From JACVCJ01 sp052437175 (GTDB lineage Bacteria; Bacteroidota; Bacteroidia; CAIKAF01), in the NCBI GenBank assembly GCA_052437175.1, contig JBQVOK010000004.1:248001-312000 (forward strand): DNA of 64,000 nt, in the 5' to 3' direction. Within the stretch, counting starts at the first letter, position 1. The number at the start of each line of letters is the position of its first letter. The notes beneath the pieces are model-generated. The model searched no databases. It was not told where the DNA came from and saw nothing but the letters and a program-made list of their open reading frames with translations. Position numbers and translations under genes: made by a program. Below, in pieces: positions 34,128 through 42,395 of the stretch.

Positions 34128-35909
34128 ATGCGAGCTCCGAAAAGTAATTTCTTTTTCCAGTCTGTACGCTTTATCCAGGGGAGGCTTTCGGCCCGGCAGT
34201 TCCTTTTCCTGGCCAGTGTGGTCATCGGCCTTTCTATGGGCCTGGCGGCCATTGTGCTTAAAACCTTTGTACACTGGGTGTTTGTGATCGCCACATTCAA
34301 CAAAGGAGCCAATTTTAACTATTATTACCTCTTTCTGCCCCTGTTGGGTATCCTTTTTACCCAGCTGGTGGTCCGTTATTTTTTCAAGGGGCGCCTGCGC
34401 AAGGGCGTAGGTTTTGTACACGAGAGCGTAGCCAATAAATCGGGTATCATTCCCCGCGAGCACATGTACGGGCATATCGTTACCAGTTCGCTTACGGTAG
34501 GCCTGGGAGGCTCGGCGGGACTGGAAGCGCCCATTGCCCTTACCGGTGCGGCCTTCGGCAGTAATTTTGCCCAGCGGTACCAGCTTTCTTATAAAGACCG
34601 CATCCTGCTCATTGCCTGCGGGGCAGCGGCCGGTATCGGTGCGGCCTTCAATGCGCCTATTGCCGGCGTGCTTTTTGCCATCGAGGTACTGCTGCTCGAT
34701 ATCAGTATTTCGGCCTTTATTCCGCTTATTATCTCGGCGGCAACAGGGGCCCTGGTGTCCAATATCATACTGCACGGCGATATCCTGCTGAATTTCAAGG
34801 CTACACAGGACTTTAACTACTCCAACCTGCCGTTTTACCTGCTGCTGGGCCTTTTTACCGGTACGGTGGCCGTGTATCATTCCCGTTTTTTTACCCGGGT
34901 AGAGCATTATTTCCGCGACCGGGAATTCGGCATCCTGCAAAAATCCGTGCTCGGCGGTTCGGCACTGGCGGCGCTTATTTTTGTATTTCCTACCCTGTTC
35001 GGCGAAGGTTACGAAAGCATACGCTGGCTGGCCGATAACCAGGCCGGCAACGTGATCGAGGGCAGTATACTGGAACGCTTCGGCCGCAACGAATGGGTAC
35101 TGCTCATTTTCGTGGGCTTTGTCATGATATTCAAGGCCCTGGCTACAGGTATCACCCTGGGCAGCGGCGGTAACGGGGGTAATTTTGCCCCTTCGCTTTT
35201 CGTGGGCGCTTACGCCGGTTTTTTCCTGTCGCGCTTTTTCAACCTGCTCGATTTTAAACTGCCCGAAAGCAATTTTACCCTGGTAGGCATGGCGGGTATC
35301 CTCAGCGGCGTATATCATGCCCCGCTTACGGCCATCTTCCTTATTGCCGAGATCACGGGCGGCTATAACCTCATGATCCCGCTGATGATCGTGTCCTCGA
35401 TCAGTTATGCCATGTCGCGCTATTTCGAGCCGTATTCCATGGACGTAAAAGAACTGGCCAAAAGCGGCAAAGCCTTTACGGGCGACCGCGACCAGACCAT
35501 ACTGGCCAGCATGAAAGTGTATACCATCCTCGAAACCGGTCTGCCTTCGGTACGCCCGGACGACAGCCTGGATATACTGATACAGAAGATATCCGAAGGA
35601 AAACGCAATATATTCCCCGTACTGAATGATTACGGCAAACTGGAAGGCATTATCCTGCTCGATTCCATACGGGCCGTGATCTTTGACCGAGAACCCAACC
35701 AGGCCCTGAAGGTAAGGGACCTGATGGTGCAGCCGCCGGCGCTGGTATCTTCGAACGACAGCCTGGACGAAGTAATGAAGAAGTTCGACAAGACCGGGGC
35801 CTGGAACCTGCCCGTGGTCGATCAGGGCATGTACCGGGGATTCGTATCCAAATCGGCCATTTTCAACAGTTACCGGAATAAGTTAAGGGACAGTTCGTTT
35901 GATTACTGA
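34128..35909 (+). CDS. ClC-type chloride channel/antiporter with CBS pair
   Basis: This is a polytopic membrane protein of the ClC family, 593 residues from ATG 34128. It has three selectivity-filter signatures: GLGGSAGLEAPIAL (with the external-gate Glu position kept but GREGP changed to GLEAP), IGAAFNAPIAGVLFAIEVLL, and GSGGNGGNFAPSLFVGAYAG. Two CBS domains occupy about residues 460-585 (ILETGLPSVRPDDSLDILI, VSSNDSLDEVMKKF) and probably sense nucleotides. The kept gating Glu suggests proton-coupled exchange, which is inference. I reject an upstream start at 34056 because it would translate the pckA terminator. Confidence 0.92.
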   Translation: MRAPKSNFFFQSVRFIQGRLSARQFLFLASVVIGLSMGLAAIVLKTFVHWVFVIATFNKGANFNYYYLFLPLLGILFTQLVVRYFFKGRLRKGVGFVHESVANKSGIIPREHMYGHIVTSSLTVGLGGSAGLEAPIALTGAAFGSNFAQRYQLSYKDRILLIACGAAAGIGAAFNAPIAGVLFAIEVLLLDISISAFIPLIISAATGALVSNIILHGDILLNFKATQDFNYSNLPFYLLLGLFTGTVAVYHSRFFTRVEHYFRDREFGILQKSVLGGSALAALIFVFPTLFGEGYESIRWLADNQAGNVIEGSILERFGRNEWVLLIFVGFVMIFKALATGITLGSGGNGGNFAPSLFVGAYAGFFLSRFFNLLDFKLPESNFTLVGMAGILSGVYHAPLTAIFLIAEITGGYNLMIPLMIVSSISYAMSRYFEPYSMDVKELAKSGKAFTGDRDQTILASMKVYTILETGLPSVRPDDSLDILIQKISEGKRNIFPVLNDYGKLEGIILLDSIRAVIFDREPNQALKVRDLMVQPPALVSSNDSLDEVMKKFDKTGAWNLPVVDQGMYRGFVSKSAIFNSYRNKLRDSSFDY

Positions 35910-35917
35910 TGCAAAAT

Positions 35918-36676
35918 TTATATAGGATCCCGTAGAGCAGAACCCGGCCGTTGAGGGTTTACGGTACGCGGATCGACTTGGTATAATATACGGTAATTAT
36001 GTTTTTGCCGTCGTTCGTCTATCCTACGCTGCAGAGCATCTTCGAAATAACGTATATCCTTTACATGTTGCCGGTGAGTGTGAAAGAAAAGAAAGGTACA
36101 TAATGCCAGAAGAAACGCAGAGAATGTAACAAATGTCCATACATCTTCACTGGAACTTTCCGGAGTTTCACCTGCCTCAAACAGATAGACCGGCTGATAC
36201 AGCGGATCAACGTTCAGCGTGTTCAGCACATTATCCGGAAGGCCGGAGTATGCAGCGAGTCTGCCCGCTTCGGGCACTGCAGCAAACGGATCTGAGGAAT
36301 ACTTCGTTTTTACAATAACCGCACGGGAATAGGGGCCGGAGGTTTCTGAACAGGGGCGAAGAACAGAGTACGTATAGCTCGTTTCGTCATCATTTACACG
36401 GGCTTCCAGCCCTGTATAGCAACTCTCCGTAAATTCGGCATACAGATCGGTTCCTTTGTAAGGAATTTCCTGTTCCATACTTATACGTTCGGGTATATCC
36501 TGGGAGCGATATTCCTGGTCCCAGAAAAAATATACCGATGCGGGCACAAGCAAACAGAGTAGCCCGAAAAGCGGGATCAGCATGCGGGTGTAGTCCGCTT
36601 TCAGCTTACGGTTTCGTATAATATTCGCAACCCATAAATCGTCTTTATGTATATCGGCATGGAGGGATAGAGACAT
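35918..36676 (-). CDS. Hypothetical two-span membrane protein
   Basis: The 252-residue protein is unrecognised. One hydrophobic helix lies near residues 33-51 (LIPLFGLLCLLVPASVYFF) and another near 180-198 (VWTFVTFSAFLLALCTFLF). Between them is a polar domain of about 125 residues with two Cys (ESCYTG, LRPCSE), plausibly periplasmic, and a basic C-terminal tail follows. It is convergent with the ClC gene with 8 bases between the stops. No operon partner is seen. Confidence 0.7.
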   Translation of the reverse strand: MSLSLHADIHKDDLWVANIIRNRKLKADYTRMLIPLFGLLCLLVPASVYFFWDQEYRSQDIPERISMEQEIPYKGTDLYAEFTESCYTGLEARVNDDETSYTYSVLRPCSETSGPYSRAVIVKTKYSSDPFAAVPEAGRLAAYSGLPDNVLNTLNVDPLYQPVYLFEAGETPESSSEDVWTFVTFSAFLLALCTFLFFHTHRQHVKDIRYFEDALQRRIDERRQKHNYRILYQVDPRTVNPQRPGSALRDPI

Positions 36677-36770
36677 GCTGCAAAGGAACGGATTTTTTAG
36701 TATTCAGATATCCTAAACAGGCTCTTATGCGCCTGCAATAAAATCATACGTTTTTCGTACTTTTACCGGT

Positions 36771-37640
36771 ATGAAATACCTGCTGCTTACGTTTTCCGGG
36801 TGTTTACTCGCTCTTTTTTCCTGTAAAAAACCTCAAGGTCCCGAAAATCCTGTAATTACCGATCCTGCGGAATATTATGCGGCGAAAGATGTATCCTACG
36901 GGAGCCATCCGCAACAAAAAATGGATATTTATCTTCCGGCCGGCCGGAATAAATATACGAAAACCTTGTTGCTTATACACGGAGGGGGCTGGGCAGCCAG
37001 CGACAAAAACGATATGGCGCCTTTTATAGACGAACAGATGATGGCAGACCTGAACCTGGCCCTGGTAAACATCAATTACCGCCTGGCTACCGCTACGGAA
37101 TTCAAACATCCTGCACAGATGGAAGATATTGCCCTGGCGCTGGACTTTCTGCAACAGCAGGCACAGAGCTACAGTATAAATCCGGATACGTTTGCCCTGG
37201 CGGGAGCGAGTGCAGGCGGACACCTGAGTCTCCTGTATGATTACGGTTTCGACAACGGCAACCGTATACAGGCCGTAATTAACCTGGTAGGTCCTACGAA
37301 TTTTGTTACCCCGCAGATACTTACAGATACAACCATGTACCTTACCGTATGGGGGTACCTGGGCAAAATGCACTGGGAAGATATGGCCCTGTGGTACGAT
37401 GCCAGTCCTTACTGGCATGCAGGCACGCACTGTGCACCTACCTGGCAGTTCATGGGCGATGCCGATCCGCTGGTGCCCTATGCACAGGGATTGCAGCTGA
37501 AAGCCCGTCTTGACAGCCTGGGGATAGAAAACCACTGGCAGCTGTATGCCGGTGCCGGACACGACTGGTGGCCCGGAACGCCTTATTTTACCGACACCAA
37601 AGCCAAACTGAAACAATTTTTGCAGGAGAAATTGTACTAA
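36771..37640 (+). CDS. Alpha/beta-hydrolase lipoprotein (esterase-like)
   Basis: The 289 residues begin with a lipoprotein signal (…LLALFSC, Cys 18). The fold is that of the BD-FAE/acetyl-esterase group: YGSHPQQKMDIYLP, the oxyanion-hole LLIHGGGWAASDKND (about 69-83), nucleophile motif GASAGGH near 147, acid in MGDADPLVPY near 230 and catalytic His in GAGHDWWPGT near 267. Substrate unknown; family members cut ester bonds in short-chain or feruloyl/acetyl esters. TACTTTTA, one base off the -7 consensus, lies 5 bases before the ATG. It is not linked to htpG, which has its own upstream element. Confidence 0.85.
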   Translation: MKYLLLTFSGCLLALFSCKKPQGPENPVITDPAEYYAAKDVSYGSHPQQKMDIYLPAGRNKYTKTLLLIHGGGWAASDKNDMAPFIDEQMMADLNLALVNINYRLATATEFKHPAQMEDIALALDFLQQQAQSYSINPDTFALAGASAGGHLSLLYDYGFDNGNRIQAVINLVGPTNFVTPQILTDTTMYLTVWGYLGKMHWEDMALWYDASPYWHAGTHCAPTWQFMGDADPLVPYAQGLQLKARLDSLGIENHWQLYAGAGHDWWPGTPYFTDTKAKLKQFLQEKLY

Positions 37641-37642
37641 GT

Positions 37643-37655
37643 TGACAAATTGTCA
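37643..37655 (+). promoter_or_regulatory. Palindromic element upstream of htpG
   Basis: TGACAA-A-TTGTCA is a perfect palindrome with 6-base arms, followed by GTTTTTC. It begins 3 bases after the hydrolase stop and 61 bases before the first htpG ATG. The TGTCAGTTT word (37651-37659) recurs upstream of groES in the same orientation. Confidence 0.5.
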
Positions 37656-37716
37656 GTTTTTCCCGTTTTGGTACTTTTTTTGAGGACTTGATTCCGGTAA
37701 TTATTCAGAATAAACT

Positions 37717-39531
37717 ATGACTATGAAAACCGGAAACATCAGTGTACAAACGGAGAATATCTTTCCGATCATCAAGAAATTCCTCTACAGCGAACACGAA
37801 ATTTTCCTGCGCGAGCTGGTATCCAATGCCACCGACGCCTGCACCAAACTGAAGACCCTGGCGGCGCGCGGCGAAAATACAGGCGATATCGACAACCTGC
37901 GTATCGATGTAGTGATCGACACAGAAAATAAAACGCTCTCCATCCGCGATACCGGTTTAGGTATGAGCGCCGATGAAGTAGAAAAGTACATTAACCAGAT
38001 CGCTTTTTCCGGTGCGAAAGAGTTTGTTACTAAATACGAAGGCAGCGAGGGCGCCGGAATCATCGGTAATTTTGGACTGGGCTTTTACTCGGCCTTTATG
38101 GTGGCGCAAAAGGTAGAACTGTCTACAAAATCGTATACAGGTGCGCCTGCCGTAAAATGGACCTGCGACGGCAGCCCCGAATATACCCTCGAAGAAATTG
38201 AAAAAACAGAACGCGGTACCGAGGTAAAACTCTTCCTCAATCCTGAAGACGAGCAGTACCTCGAAAAAGAACGCATCCGCGAACTGCTGGATAAATTCTG
38301 TAAGTTCCTGCCCGTACCCATTTTCCTGGAAGACGAGCAGATCAACTCCACGGAACCAGCCTGGGTAAAGAAACCGAACGAGCTGAGCGACGAGGATTAT
38401 AAGAACTTCTACCGCGAGCTGTATCCCATGAGCTTCGAGGAACCGCTGTTCCATATTCACCTCAATGTGGACTACCCCTTCAATCTCACCGGTATCCTGT
38501 ACTTTCCGCGGATGGAGAACCGTATGGAGATCCAGCGCAATAAGATAAAACTCTACAGTAACCGCGTGTTCGTGAGCGAGAGTGTAGAAGGCATCGTGCC
38601 GGAATTCCTCACCCTGCTGCACGGCGTTATGGACAGCCCGGACATACCCCTGAACGTGAGCCGCAGCTACCTGCAGGGCGACCCGAACGTAAAAAAGATC
38701 AGCAATCACATTACCAAAAAAGTGGCCGATAAACTGGCCGATATGTGTAAGAACAACCGGGCCGACCTGGAAAGTAAATGGAACGATATTAAACTGTTCA
38801 TCAATTTCGGACTGGTGACCGACGAAAAGTTCGCCGAGCGTACCAAAGACTTTTTCCTGCTGCGTTCTGCCACTTCCGACGCGTACTTTACCCTGCCGGA
38901 ATACATGGAAAAGATCGGCACGGAACAGAAAAATAAAGACGGAAAACTCATTGTACTGTATACGAACGATGCAGTGGCCCAGCACGCCTACATCACAGGT
39001 GCCCGCGAACAGGGTTACGATGTAGTGTTACTCGATACACCGCTGGACGCACACGTGATCAATAAACTGGAGGCCCTGTACCCCGAAACGCGTTTTACGC
39101 GCGTGGACAGCGATGCCCTGGATAAGATCATTGACAAGGGAGAGGCCCGTCCGGAGATACTTACCGAAGTACAGAAGACACAACTGAAACCCGTATTCGA
39201 AAAAGTAGCCGGCGATACCAGCTACCAGTTCGAATTTGCACCCCTGAGCGAAAAAGACGCGCCCGTGCTTATTACCGAAAATGAATTTATGCGCCGTATG
39301 CAGGAAATGCAGGCCGTGGGTGGCGGCGGTTTTATGGGCGCTTTCCCGGGCAGTTACAAGGTGCTGCTCAACAGCAATCACCCCCTGTTTACCCGTCTTT
39401 CGCTCGAAACAGACGCAGCAAAACAGGAATCCGTGGCCCGTCACGTGTTCCAGCTGGGACTGCTGAATAAGAACCTGCTGAAAGGCGAGGCGCTTACCGA
39501 ATTTGTGAAGCGCAGCCTGGAAATGCTGTAA
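37717..39531 (+). CDS. htpG: Molecular chaperone HtpG (Hsp90)
   Basis: This is a dimeric ATP-dependent chaperone of the cytoplasm, here 604 residues, normal for bacterial Hsp90. The N-terminal GHKL domain shows FLRELVSNATDACTKLK (E/N ATP-metal site, about 34-50), IRDTGLGMSADEV (DxGxG) and IGNFGLGFYSAFMVA. The middle domain has LYSNRVFVSE and LPLNVSR-like NVSRSYLQGD, and the dimerisation domain contains LNSNHPLF. The second ATG at 37723 (MKTGNISVQTENIF) better matches the usual N-terminus, so the start may be 6 bases later. It carries a palindromic heat-shock-like element and its own terminator. Confidence 0.98.
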   Translation: MTMKTGNISVQTENIFPIIKKFLYSEHEIFLRELVSNATDACTKLKTLAARGENTGDIDNLRIDVVIDTENKTLSIRDTGLGMSADEVEKYINQIAFSGAKEFVTKYEGSEGAGIIGNFGLGFYSAFMVAQKVELSTKSYTGAPAVKWTCDGSPEYTLEEIEKTERGTEVKLFLNPEDEQYLEKERIRELLDKFCKFLPVPIFLEDEQINSTEPAWVKKPNELSDEDYKNFYRELYPMSFEEPLFHIHLNVDYPFNLTGILYFPRMENRMEIQRNKIKLYSNRVFVSESVEGIVPEFLTLLHGVMDSPDIPLNVSRSYLQGDPNVKKISNHITKKVADKLADMCKNNRADLESKWNDIKLFINFGLVTDEKFAERTKDFFLLRSATSDAYFTLPEYMEKIGTEQKNKDGKLIVLYTNDAVAQHAYITGAREQGYDVVLLDTPLDAHVINKLEALYPETRFTRVDSDALDKIIDKGEARPEILTEVQKTQLKPVFEKVAGDTSYQFEFAPLSEKDAPVLITENEFMRRMQEMQAVGGGGFMGAFPGSYKVLLNSNHPLFTRLSLETDAAKQESVARHVFQLGLLNKNLLKGEALTEFVKRSLEML

Positions 39532-39551
39532 GCTATTTTGTTTGTCTATGG

Positions 39552-39588
39552 AACCCGTCCCGTTAACTGCGGGGCGGGTTTTCTTTTT
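39552..39588 (+). terminator. Terminator of htpG
   Basis: A stem AACCCGTCCCG/CGGGGCGGGTT with a 7-base loop is followed by TTCTTTTT, about 20 bases after the htpG stop. Confidence 0.85.
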
Positions 39589-39699
39589 GGGAGGAGGGCA
39601 GATGTGCATGCGGAACGCACTGGCCTGGTTTTTGTATCCTTTTACGTAGAAGTCCTCTATCAGCCGTGTACAGATAAAATGAACCCAAACGGATGATGT

Positions 39700-40410
39700 A
39701 TGAGAACGGAAATGCTTACGATCGTGATCCCGGCCCGGAATGAAGAGGGCTATATCGGTAAAATGCTGGAATCGCTTGCCCGGCAAACCTGTATCAGCCC
39801 CCAGACCCCTGTTTTTATTGCCGATGCCGGTTCTACGGACCGCACCCTGGACGTGATCGGCAACTACAGCGATCACCTGAACATACAGGTAGTACCGGGT
39901 GGACTGCCTCCCGTGGGCCGCAACCGGGGCGCCCGTTATGCCTGCTCGCGCTATGTGTTGTTCCTGGATGCCGATATCGAACTGGGAGAGCCCGATACCA
40001 TTGAAAAATCAATAGAACTGGCCGAAAAACGAAAGCTGGACCTGGTAACTACGTATATCCGCTGCCGCAACGGAAGCTGGCTGGATGCCCTGCTCTGGAC
40101 CGCGCACGGTCTGGTATCCCGTACGCGTATGCTGGGAGCCTTCGGGGCCGGTATGTTCATATTTATGCGTAACGAAGCCTACAAGCGCCTGGGCGGATTT
40201 AACGAGCAGATCGCCCTGGGCGAGGACTGGGACCTTACGCACCGCGTGGCAGCGCGTAAATTCCGCATCAGTAATACGTTTGTATATACCAGCAACCGCC
40301 GCTTCCTGAAACAGGGTTACCTGAAGACCTTTGCGCAATACCTGATGGTGGCCTTCAGCAAAAAGTACCGGGATCGTGGTAATTTCAGCTATTTCGATAT
40401 GAAATACTGA
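39700..40410 (+). CDS. Family 2 glycosyltransferase
   Basis: The 236-residue GT-A enzyme shows IVIPARNEEGYIGKMLESL at the start, ADAGSTDRT near 46, the DxD-type metal site in LFLDADIELGEPD near 90 and the catalytic-base motif GEDWDLTHRVAARKF near 175. No transmembrane span is evident, so it is probably a soluble or membrane-associated enzyme of polysaccharide or glycolipid synthesis. It stands alone between htpG and a membrane protein gene. Donor and acceptor are not predictable. Confidence 0.88.
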   Translation: MRTEMLTIVIPARNEEGYIGKMLESLARQTCISPQTPVFIADAGSTDRTLDVIGNYSDHLNIQVVPGGLPPVGRNRGARYACSRYVLFLDADIELGEPDTIEKSIELAEKRKLDLVTTYIRCRNGSWLDALLWTAHGLVSRTRMLGAFGAGMFIFMRNEAYKRLGGFNEQIALGEDWDLTHRVAARKFRISNTFVYTSNRRFLKQGYLKTFAQYLMVAFSKKYRDRGNFSYFDMKY

Positions 40411-40585
40411 AACGAAGACCGCTTTTTGCGTGGCGGAGTGGGTGCAGATGCTACAGGTTGTGGAAAAAGGAAACGTTTGTTCTGTAGGTTTTGTACACAG
40501 ATCTTTTTCGTGGGTATTTATTCGTGCGAATACCGGGTCTGATCCTGCATGGAGACACTTTAACATAAAATTTCGATGAATTTTC

Positions 40586-40616
40586 TTGCTTTACTTTGAA
40601 ATGCAAAGTACTTTTG
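40586..40616 (+). promoter_or_regulatory. Promoter with an inverted repeat in its spacer
   Basis: TTG (40586-40588), a 20-base spacer and TACTTTTG (40609-40616) make a standard promoter. The spacer holds a perfect inverted repeat TACTTTG-N5-CAAAGTA (40592-40610), whose last two bases overlap the -7 box. This is a plausible operator for a repressor. Confidence 0.55.
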
Positions 40617-40643
40617 AAATGAAGAATCAAAAGAATTCGTAGT

Positions 40644-41210
40644 ATGAAAAAGCAGCAGAAATTTTCCCGGGCAGCGGGGATCGTGGCACTGGTAACCGTA
40701 CTTATACTCCTGGTACCGTTTGTGGCCATGCAGTTTAGCACAGAGGTAAACTGGAGCGTATTCGATTTCCTGGTGATGGGTGTTCTTATATCCGGCACGG
40801 GATTGGCCTATGTATGGTTCATTCGCAGGTTTCCGGGTATTCTTTACCATGTGGCGGCAGCGCTGGCCCTGGTTACCACTTTTCTTATGATTTGGGTTAA
40901 CCTGGCGGTGGGACTCATAGGTAGCGGACCCAATGCAGCCAACCTGATGTACATGGCGGTAATACCTGTACTGATCGCCGGTACGGTTCGGGCACGCATG
41001 AAAGCGGCGGGGATGGAACGTACCATGTATGCAGCGGGCCTGTTACTGGTACTGCTGGCCGGCATTGCTCTTATTACGGGAATGCAGCGTTATTCTGATG
41101 GTTCGGCCACGGAGATACTGGCCATCAGCGGATTTTTTGCCGGACTGTTCTTTATTGCCGGACTGCTGTTCCGCTACGCCGCAGTACAGCGTGTATCCCG
41201 GCAGGTATAA
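40644..41210 (+). CDS. Hypothetical six-span membrane protein
   Basis: The 188-residue product is almost entirely hydrophobic, with about six helices (roughly 9-28, 40-58, 66-92, 101-116, 130-147 and 158-176) and short basic loops (RRF, RARMKAAG), ending RVSRQV. I do not recognise the family. It is monocistronic, convergent with the DUF808 gene, and has a well-formed promoter with a possible operator, so its expression is likely controlled. Confidence 0.75.
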   Translation: MKKQQKFSRAAGIVALVTVLILLVPFVAMQFSTEVNWSVFDFLVMGVLISGTGLAYVWFIRRFPGILYHVAAALALVTTFLMIWVNLAVGLIGSGPNAANLMYMAVIPVLIAGTVRARMKAAGMERTMYAAGLLLVLLAGIALITGMQRYSDGSATEILAISGFFAGLFFIAGLLFRYAAVQRVSRQV

Positions 41211-41220
41211 GAGGAAGAGA

Positions 41221-42096
41221 TCAGGCTTTTTTGCGGAAGAGGGAGAACAGCTTTTTAACGGCCGTGATGATGCCCAGGGCAATGATGCCCGCGAGCAGGC
41301 CGGCAGCGGCTTCGCGCAGGAAAGAGGGCAGTTCGGGCAGTATATGATGCAGGGCATCGATATTGTGTACGAAAATTCCGCCCGAAACCAGGATCAGTGC
41401 CAGTGTACCTACAACCGCCAGGAACTTGATCACCAGCGGCAGGGCTTTTACCAGCAGGGTACCGGCCTTTGCCAGGAAGCCTTTTTCGCCCGAGCGTTTG
41501 ATGAGCTTATAACCTGCGTCGTCCATACGTACGATGAGCGCTACAATGCCGTACACACCGACGGTAGCCAGCACTGCTGTAGCAGAAACGGTAAGTATCT
41601 GTATGGTGAGGCTTTTTTCGAGTACGGTACTGAGTGCGATGATCACAATTTCGATGGAGAGAATAAAATCGGTGATGATGGCCGAACGTATCTTGGTCTT
41701 TTCGGCGGTGGCGGCGTTTTCTTCGGCAGCAGCAGCGGGTTCTTCGTGTCCGCCGTGTTTACGGTGAAAAAGGTATTCCACGATCTTCTCAACGCCTTCG
41801 TAGGCCAGGTAAAATCCACCCAGGATAAGTATACCTTTTACCGCCACCGGCAAAAAGGTATTCAGCAGCAGGGCTATGGGTATAATGATGAGCTTGTTGA
41901 GGAAGGAGCCTTTGGTAATGGCCCAGAGCACGGGCAGCTCGCGGGAGGCTACAAAACCGGTGGCTTTTTCGGCATTTACGGCAAGATCATCGCCCAGGAT
42001 GCCTGCTGTTTTGTGTGTGGCCATTTTACTGGTGGCGGCCACATCGTCCATTAGGGAAGCTATATCGTCTAAAATTGCAAAAAAACCGGAGGCCAT
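41221..42096 (-). CDS. DUF808 (YedI-like) membrane protein
   Basis: The 291-residue inner-membrane protein opens with the characteristic MASGFFAILDDIASLMDDVAATSKMATHKTAGILGDDLAVNA-type segment (kept here over about residues 1-43). Further typical blocks are LPVLWAITKGSFLNKLIIIP and LGGFYLAYEGVEKI. It has about six to seven spans. A Glu/Ala-rich cytoplasmic insert (HEEPAAAAEENAATAEKTK) is usual for this family. The function of DUF808 proteins is unknown. A TACTTTTG box lies 24 bases before the ATG. Confidence 0.9.
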   Translation of the reverse strand: MASGFFAILDDIASLMDDVAATSKMATHKTAGILGDDLAVNAEKATGFVASRELPVLWAITKGSFLNKLIIIPIALLLNTFLPVAVKGILILGGFYLAYEGVEKIVEYLFHRKHGGHEEPAAAAEENAATAEKTKIRSAIITDFILSIEIVIIALSTVLEKSLTIQILTVSATAVLATVGVYGIVALIVRMDDAGYKLIKRSGEKGFLAKAGTLLVKALPLVIKFLAVVGTLALILVSGGIFVHNIDALHHILPELPSFLREAAAGLLAGIIALGIITAVKKLFSLFRKKA

Positions 42097-42120
42097 ATCG
42101 AGCTGTGCTTAAAGCTATGG

Positions 42121-42128
42121 CAAAAGTA
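42121..42128 (-). promoter_or_regulatory. -7 promoter box of the DUF808 gene
   Basis: On the minus strand this reads TACTTTTG, 24 bases before the ATG at 42096. No clear -33 is seen. Confidence 0.4.
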
Positions 42129-42291
42129 TAAAACTCTGCCCGTAAATGGCCGAAGTATACGACCGGGAAAGGAATTTAACCGAAGAAAAACATAGTACGG
42201 CCGATCGGTACCATGTAAATGCCCTCTGGTAATGGAATGCAGCAATTGGAGTACAGGTGTTTCCGGGTGACGCGGTTTTGCGCCAACGATT

Positions 42292-42362
42292 GCAGCGGAA
42301 AGCCCGCAGTGAGGCACGAACGAGGACTTGCAGCGGAAAGCGTGCCCGGGCGCCCTGTAAAA
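42292..42362. repeat. Dispersed repeat, copy 1, 3' of the rph C-terminal half
   Basis: A block of about 71 bp begins GCAGCGGAAAGCCCGCAGTG and ends CGCCCTGTAA. The first 43 bases match copy 2 (48898) at 40 positions, and both copies end in a GCCCTG-A-rich edge. The word AGCCCGCAGTG occurs again at 42383 as the hairpin AGCCC-N5-GGGCT that contains the rph stop codon. Confidence 0.8.
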
Positions 42363-42395
42363 TCCGAGGATGCCCTGTACGAAGCCCGCAGTGGG

